Of a DNA stretch of 64,000 bases, positions 60,873-64,000 are shown in pieces. Origin of the DNA: Shimia haliotis. Its GTDB lineage: Bacteria > Pseudomonadota > Alphaproteobacteria > Rhodobacterales > Rhodobacteraceae. The stretch lies in NCBI RefSeq assembly GCF_900114415.1, contig NZ_FOSZ01000009.1:62001-126000 (forward strand), given 5' to 3'. The notes beneath the pieces were generated by a model that was not told where the DNA came from, made no database searches, and saw only the letters and a list, made by a program, of their open reading frames with translations. Positions within the stretch are counted from its first letter, which is position 1; the number at the start of each line of letters is the position of its first letter. Both the position numbers and the translations under genes were made by a program.

Positions 60873-61298
60873 ATGCGCCGCACACTCCTGATCGCCGCCC
60901 TTCTGACCGCCACGCCGCTTTTGGCACACGACGGCGTCAAAGACCCACAGGTCATGGCCCGCATGGATGGCATGGCCGCCATCGGTGCCGCCACCAAGAC
61001 GCTTGGCGATATGGCCAAAGGGCAAACCCCCTTGCATCAGGCCAAAGCCCGCATGGCACGTGACACCATCGTCACGCAGGCGGGCAAAATCTCCACGTTG
61101 TTTGAACCCGAGGCCAGCGATCCGAAATCCGAAGCCCTGCCCAACATCTGGACAGACTGGGCGGATTTCACCGCCAAAGGCGAGGCGCTCAAGGCGGCTG
61201 CAAAAGGACTCGATTTCACCGATCAGGCCGCGCTCGCGGCCTCAATGCGCACCTTGGGCGGCAGTTGCGCCGCCTGCCACAAGGTCTATCGCAAATAG
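60873..61298 (+). CDS. Cytochrome c'
   Basis: A 141-residue periplasmic four-helix cytochrome. A Sec signal (LLIAALLTATPLLA) is followed by the bundle and, near the C-terminus, the heme site C-A-A-C-H-K. Type c' cytochromes bind NO or CO and protect against nitrosative stress or carry electrons. A methionine near the mature N-terminus (VMARMDGM) could be an axial ligand, so a c556-type is possible. AAAGGAAA precedes the ATG. Confidence 0.88.
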   Translation: MRRTLLIAALLTATPLLAHDGVKDPQVMARMDGMAAIGAATKTLGDMAKGQTPLHQAKARMARDTIVTQAGKISTLFEPEASDPKSEALPNIWTDWADFTAKGEALKAAAKGLDFTDQAALAASMRTLGGSCAACHKVYRK

Positions 61299-61345
61299 GT
61301 TTGTCGGCGCCGCGCCGCCCCACGGCAACGCGTCGCCAACCGCGT

Positions 61346-61630
61346 TTAACCGCAGCGTACGGCGATGATCTTGCCGTCTTCATCGTGAATCACATTCAGC
61401 CGGTTTTCATGGAAATCCATCGTCGCCGGAGAGCCGTCCTGCATCACCCGCACCATCTCCGGCACGGTCACGCCCTCAAGCGCAGATTTGTCCTGCCCCA
61501 CGAGAAACTGAAACGTTTCCGGCTGGCAAATCTCGCTGCCGACCACTTCGGCCGCCTCTTCTTCGCCGCCCATACAGCCTGCAACCGCCATCACCGACGC
61601 CAATGCCGCGCCCCAAATCTTAATGCTCAT
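61346..61630 (-). CDS. I78-family peptidase inhibitor lipoprotein
   Basis: A 94-residue lipoprotein with signal [12 protein letters not shown] (lipobox V-A-G-C) and an I78 domain: [21 protein letters not shown], then [18 protein letters not shown]. Inhibitors of this family act on serine peptidases. It is likely anchored in the outer or inner membrane facing the periplasm. No target gene is nearby. Confidence 0.85.
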   Translation of the reverse strand: MSIKIWGAALASVMAVAGCMGGEEEAAEVVGSEICQPETFQFLVGQDKSALEGVTVPEMVRVMQDGSPATMDFHENRLNVIHDEDGKIIAVRCG

Positions 61631-61791
61631 ACCTACAACTCCTTGAACACATTAATAGTTGTCGCAAACCGACCTTAATCCTTCGCCCCCTTACCGGAGC
61701 ATCTGGCATCAGTCTGCCATCTTCTGCATACAAGGTTGCAAAGACCGCGTGTTTCAACCACGCTTCACAAAACACTCGGAGGATAGGCGAA

Positions 61792-62928
61792 ATGATGCGC
61801 ACTCGTGCCGCCGTGGCTCTCGAAGCCGGCAAACCACTCGAAATCATGGAAGTGAACCTGGAAGGCCCGAAAAAGGGCGAGGTTCTTGTGGAAATCAAGG
61901 CCACAGGCCTGTGCCACACTGACGAATTCACCCGTTCGGGCGCCGACCCCGAAGGACTGTTCCCCTCAATTCTGGGCCACGAAGGCGCAGGCGTTGTCAT
62001 GGAAGTGGGCGAAGGCGTCACCACGCTGAAACCGGGCGATCACGTGATCCCGCTTTACACACCGGAATGCCGCGAATGCCACGCCTGCCTCTCGGGCAAA
62101 ACCAACCTCTGCACGGCGATCCGAGGCACACAGGGCCAAGGTCTCATGCCTGACGGCACATCCCGCTTTTCCATGCTCGATGGCACGCCGATCTATCACT
62201 ACATGGGTTGCTCGACCTTCGCGAACCACACGGTTCTGCCGGAAATCGCGCTGGCCAAGGTCCGCGACGACGCGCCTTTTGACAAAATCTGCTACATCGG
62301 CTGCGGCGTCACAACCGGCATCGGCGCGGTGATCAACACCGCGGGCGTCGAAATCGGCTCCACAGCCGCGGTCTTCGGCCTCGGTGGCATTGGCCTCAAC
62401 GTGATCCAAGGCCTGCGCATGGCGGGTGCTGACAAAATCATCGGCGTTGATTTGAACGACGACAAAGAAGAGATGGCGCGCAAATTCGGCATGACCGATT
62501 TTGTAAACCCGTCCAAGCTCGGCGATCAGTCCGTCACCGAAGCCATTATTGAGCTGACCAAAACCGAAAAAGACGCGTTTGGCGGCGTGGACTATTCCTT
62601 TGACGCCACCGGCAACGTGAACGTCATGCGCGACGCGCTGGAATGCAGCCACCGTGGATGGGGCGTCAGCGTCATCATCGGCGTGGCCCCTGCAGGTGCC
62701 GAAATCTCCACCCGCCCGTTCCAGTTGGTCACAGGTCGCGTCTGGAAAGGCACAGCCTTCGGCGGCGCCAAAGGCCGCACCGACGTGCCGCAGTTTGTCG
62801 ACTGGTACATGGACGGCAAAATCGAGATCGACGAGATGATCACCCACAAGCTGACGCTGGACCAGATCAACGAAGGCTTTGATCTGATGCACGCAGGCAA
62901 ATCGATCCGGGCTGTGGTTGAATTCTGA
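61792..62928 (+). CDS. S-(hydroxymethyl)glutathione dehydrogenase (class III ADH)
   Basis: A 378-residue zinc enzyme that oxidises the glutathione adduct of formaldehyde. The catalytic zinc site includes [12 protein letters not shown] and GHEGAGVV, and the structural zinc cysteines are in [15 protein letters not shown]. The NAD region is [19 protein letters not shown]. It helps remove formaldehyde and S-nitrosoglutathione, in keeping with C1 metabolism of roseobacters. GGAGG precedes ATG 61792. Confidence 0.95.
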   Translation: MMRTRAAVALEAGKPLEIMEVNLEGPKKGEVLVEIKATGLCHTDEFTRSGADPEGLFPSILGHEGAGVVMEVGEGVTTLKPGDHVIPLYTPECRECHACLSGKTNLCTAIRGTQGQGLMPDGTSRFSMLDGTPIYHYMGCSTFANHTVLPEIALAKVRDDAPFDKICYIGCGVTTGIGAVINTAGVEIGSTAAVFGLGGIGLNVIQGLRMAGADKIIGVDLNDDKEEMARKFGMTDFVNPSKLGDQSVTEAIIELTKTEKDAFGGVDYSFDATGNVNVMRDALECSHRGWGVSVIIGVAPAGAEISTRPFQLVTGRVWKGTAFGGAKGRTDVPQFVDWYMDGKIEIDEMITHKLTLDQINEGFDLMHAGKSIRAVVEF

Positions 62929-62953
62929 CCAACCCGGCCCAAAACCAATCGTA

Positions 62954-62981
62954 GGGTGCGCGGTCTCCGCGCACCTTTTTC
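62954..62981 (+). terminator. Terminator after the formaldehyde dehydrogenase gene
   Basis: GGTGCGCGG and CCGCGCACC form a 9-bp stem around TCT, followed by TTTTTC. It lies 26 bases beyond the stop. Confidence 0.9.
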
Positions 62982-62982
62982 T

Positions 62983-63681
62983 TTACCCGATCACCGGACA
63001 ACCCAACGTGCGCTGTAGCGCTGCCACCAACTCGTCCACCGTCTCCGTGGTGACAAACAATCCACCGGTCTGCTCTGCCAAACAACTTGCCACGGTGGTG
63101 CCACCCAACGGGTCCTGCTCCGGGTTGTTCCAGGCAAAGAAATCCACCTCTGCCCTGAACCCGATGACATGCACCACCAAGTCCCGCGCAGTGGCCCGAA
63201 ACTCGCGCGCCATTTCGCAGGGGCGCCCGCCGCAGGTCTCATTGCCATCGGTCACAAGCACCACCACGCCCGGACTGTTGCGATAATCCATCACCTCTGC
63301 CGCCTGCCGCACTGCGTCGGTCAACGGCGTCAGCCCGTCCGGTTGCAACCCGTCGATCGCCGCGATCACCGGCCCCGCCGAAGCCTCTTTTGGCCCAAAG
63401 CGTAGATCAAGGTTGGAGCACGCCCCCTTCGGGCCCGGCCCGTAAATCATCAACCCCACTCGCCTGTAAGGCTCAATATCCGGCATCGCACGGCGGATCG
63501 CCTCGCGCGCTTCCTTGATGCGGGTGTTGGGACCGGTTTCAAAGCTGATTTCCGCCATCGAAGTCGAGCCATCAAACACCAGCATCGCATCTGTTGCACA
63601 GGCACCGATCTGCGCCACAGGTGCATCCGCACTTGCCACGAGCGCCGCCACGAAACATCCGGTTGTCAAAATACGCGTCAT
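62983..63681 (-). CDS. Secreted von Willebrand factor A-domain protein
   Basis: A 232-residue protein with a Sec signal (ILTTGCFVAALVASADA) and a VWA fold. The MIDAS motif is VFDGSTSMAE (D-x-S-x-S), with Thr and Asp in GLTPLTDAVRQAA and VTDGNETCGG. Six cysteines may form disulfides. It may bind a metal-dependent surface or wall ligand. ATG 63681 is used because the signal begins there; a TTG start at 63717 is possible. Confidence 0.87.
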   Translation of the reverse strand: MTRILTTGCFVAALVASADAPVAQIGACATDAMLVFDGSTSMAEISFETGPNTRIKEAREAIRRAMPDIEPYRRVGLMIYGPGPKGACSNLDLRFGPKEASAGPVIAAIDGLQPDGLTPLTDAVRQAAEVMDYRNSPGVVVLVTDGNETCGGRPCEMAREFRATARDLVVHVIGFRAEVDFFAWNNPEQDPLGGTTVASCLAEQTGGLFVTTETVDELVAALQRTLGCPVIG

Positions 63682-63824
63682 ATTGAAACTCTGCCCCGTT
63701 GTCCGTTTCTTGGCCAATCACAAGACAGACATCGTGCCCCGCGTAGCGCTTAAGGGCAGCGCCCACAGTCACGACAAAAACAAAGCGTCAAGGATTGGGA
63801 CATCCCCACCCGTGCGAAAAAAGA

Positions 63825-64000
63825 CTAACTGTCCTTCACACCGTACCGCGCCATGAACATCTCCACAGCGCCGTCCACCACACGGTCAATTTCCGCTTGG
63901 GAAAACTCGGTCTGCACGCCGGTCACCAACCGCAGAAACAGCCCCGCCTTGCACAATTCCGGAAACTGATCCGCCGCCAAGGCACGGTCCGGAACAACAA
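63825..64000 (-). CDS. TetR-family regulator, C-terminal part
   Basis: The frame runs off the right edge and ends at a TAG (complement of 63825-63827). The visible 57 residues read VVPDRALAADQFPELCKA, then GLFLRLVTGVQTEFSQAE, then IDRVVDGAVEMFMARYGV. This fits the C-terminal ligand/dimerisation part of a TetR/AcrR regulator of the AefR kind. The DNA-binding half lies outside the window. Confidence 0.65.
   Translation of the reverse strand, partial: VVPDRALAADQFPELCKAGLFLRLVTGVQTEFSQAEIDRVVDGAVEMFMARYGVKDS

Noticed and set aside
1-64000. tRNA, rRNA, CRISPR, insertion sequence or prophage
   Set aside because: I read the larger gaps and saw no tRNA T-loop sequence, no spaced direct repeats of CRISPR type, and no transposase, integrase or phage gene.

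Overview
The window is chromosomal DNA of a Rhodobacterales alphaproteobacterium, most likely of the marine Roseobacter group. Evidence for this: a stand-alone F0 ATP synthase operon with both b and b' subunits, a membrane-anchored CycM-type cytochrome c, the DUF1013/TrcR cell-cycle regulator, MipZ, DUF2794 and DUF2783 proteins, an XrtE exosortase with a VPEID-CTERM substrate, and a perfect alphaproteobacterial SOS box (GTTC-N7-GTTC). GC content is high and even. I saw no rRNA, tRNA, CRISPR array, insertion sequence or prophage. Nearly everything is intact core genome with small lineage-specific insertions.

Layout. 1-8.2 kb: the end of an SRPBCC protein, pheA, cycM, a small phosphatase, the dnaX-ybaB-recR replication/repair block with a DEDD exonuclease, trcR, an RNase T2 and a lipoprotein. 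8.3-10.9 kb: the F0 operon atpI-atpB-atpE-atpF'-atpF on the minus strand. 11-15.6 kb: small regulators and enzymes (ArsR, ClbS/DfsB, DMT exporter, LysR with divergent azoR-doxX, ProXp-type deacylase). 15.8-25.7 kb: the translation and secretion cluster ffh, three GNAT paralogues, chorismate mutase, rpsP, bluB, rimM, two sulfotransferase-like paralogues, trmD, then rplS-rpmE, interrupted by a minus-strand GH25 lipoprotein. 25.8-35.2 kb: a TTC38-like TPR protein, a membrane-tethered NYN nuclease, acnB, an MFS carrier, a VOC protein, an unknown gene, a trans-sulfuration enzyme and a pseudouridine synthase. 35.2-38 kb: mipZ, then xrtE and its convergent VPEID-CTERM substrate. 38.1-46.7 kb: a homogentisate catabolic cluster (hmgA, fahA, maiA and accessory genes) bracketed by two MarR regulators. 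46.8-54 kb: an aromatic amino acid decarboxylase, a DUF3095 cyclase-like protein, MFS, asd and a MuiA/DUF4139 protein. 54-58.9 kb: a very small gene with its own terminator, an HPt-like protein, then a pepA-nlpC-speB operon and DUF2794. 59-64 kb: a candidate small RNA, an SOS-controlled imuB, cytochrome c', an I78 inhibitor lipoprotein, glutathione-dependent formaldehyde dehydrogenase, a VWA protein and the end of a TetR regulator.

Genes that work together: hmgA, maiA and fahA turn homogentisate into fumarate and acetoacetate, and the FAD monooxygenase beside them may supply homogentisate. ffh, rpsP, rimM, trmD, rplS and rpmE form the translation cluster. xrtE and its neighbour look like a one-enzyme, one-substrate surface-anchoring pair. 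The least explained signals are the candidate small RNA near 59.0 kb, 11-bp iterated repeats at two distant intergenic sites, the small gene near 54.3 kb, a DnaA box before mipZ, and the sulfotransferase-like pair inside the rimM-trmD operon.
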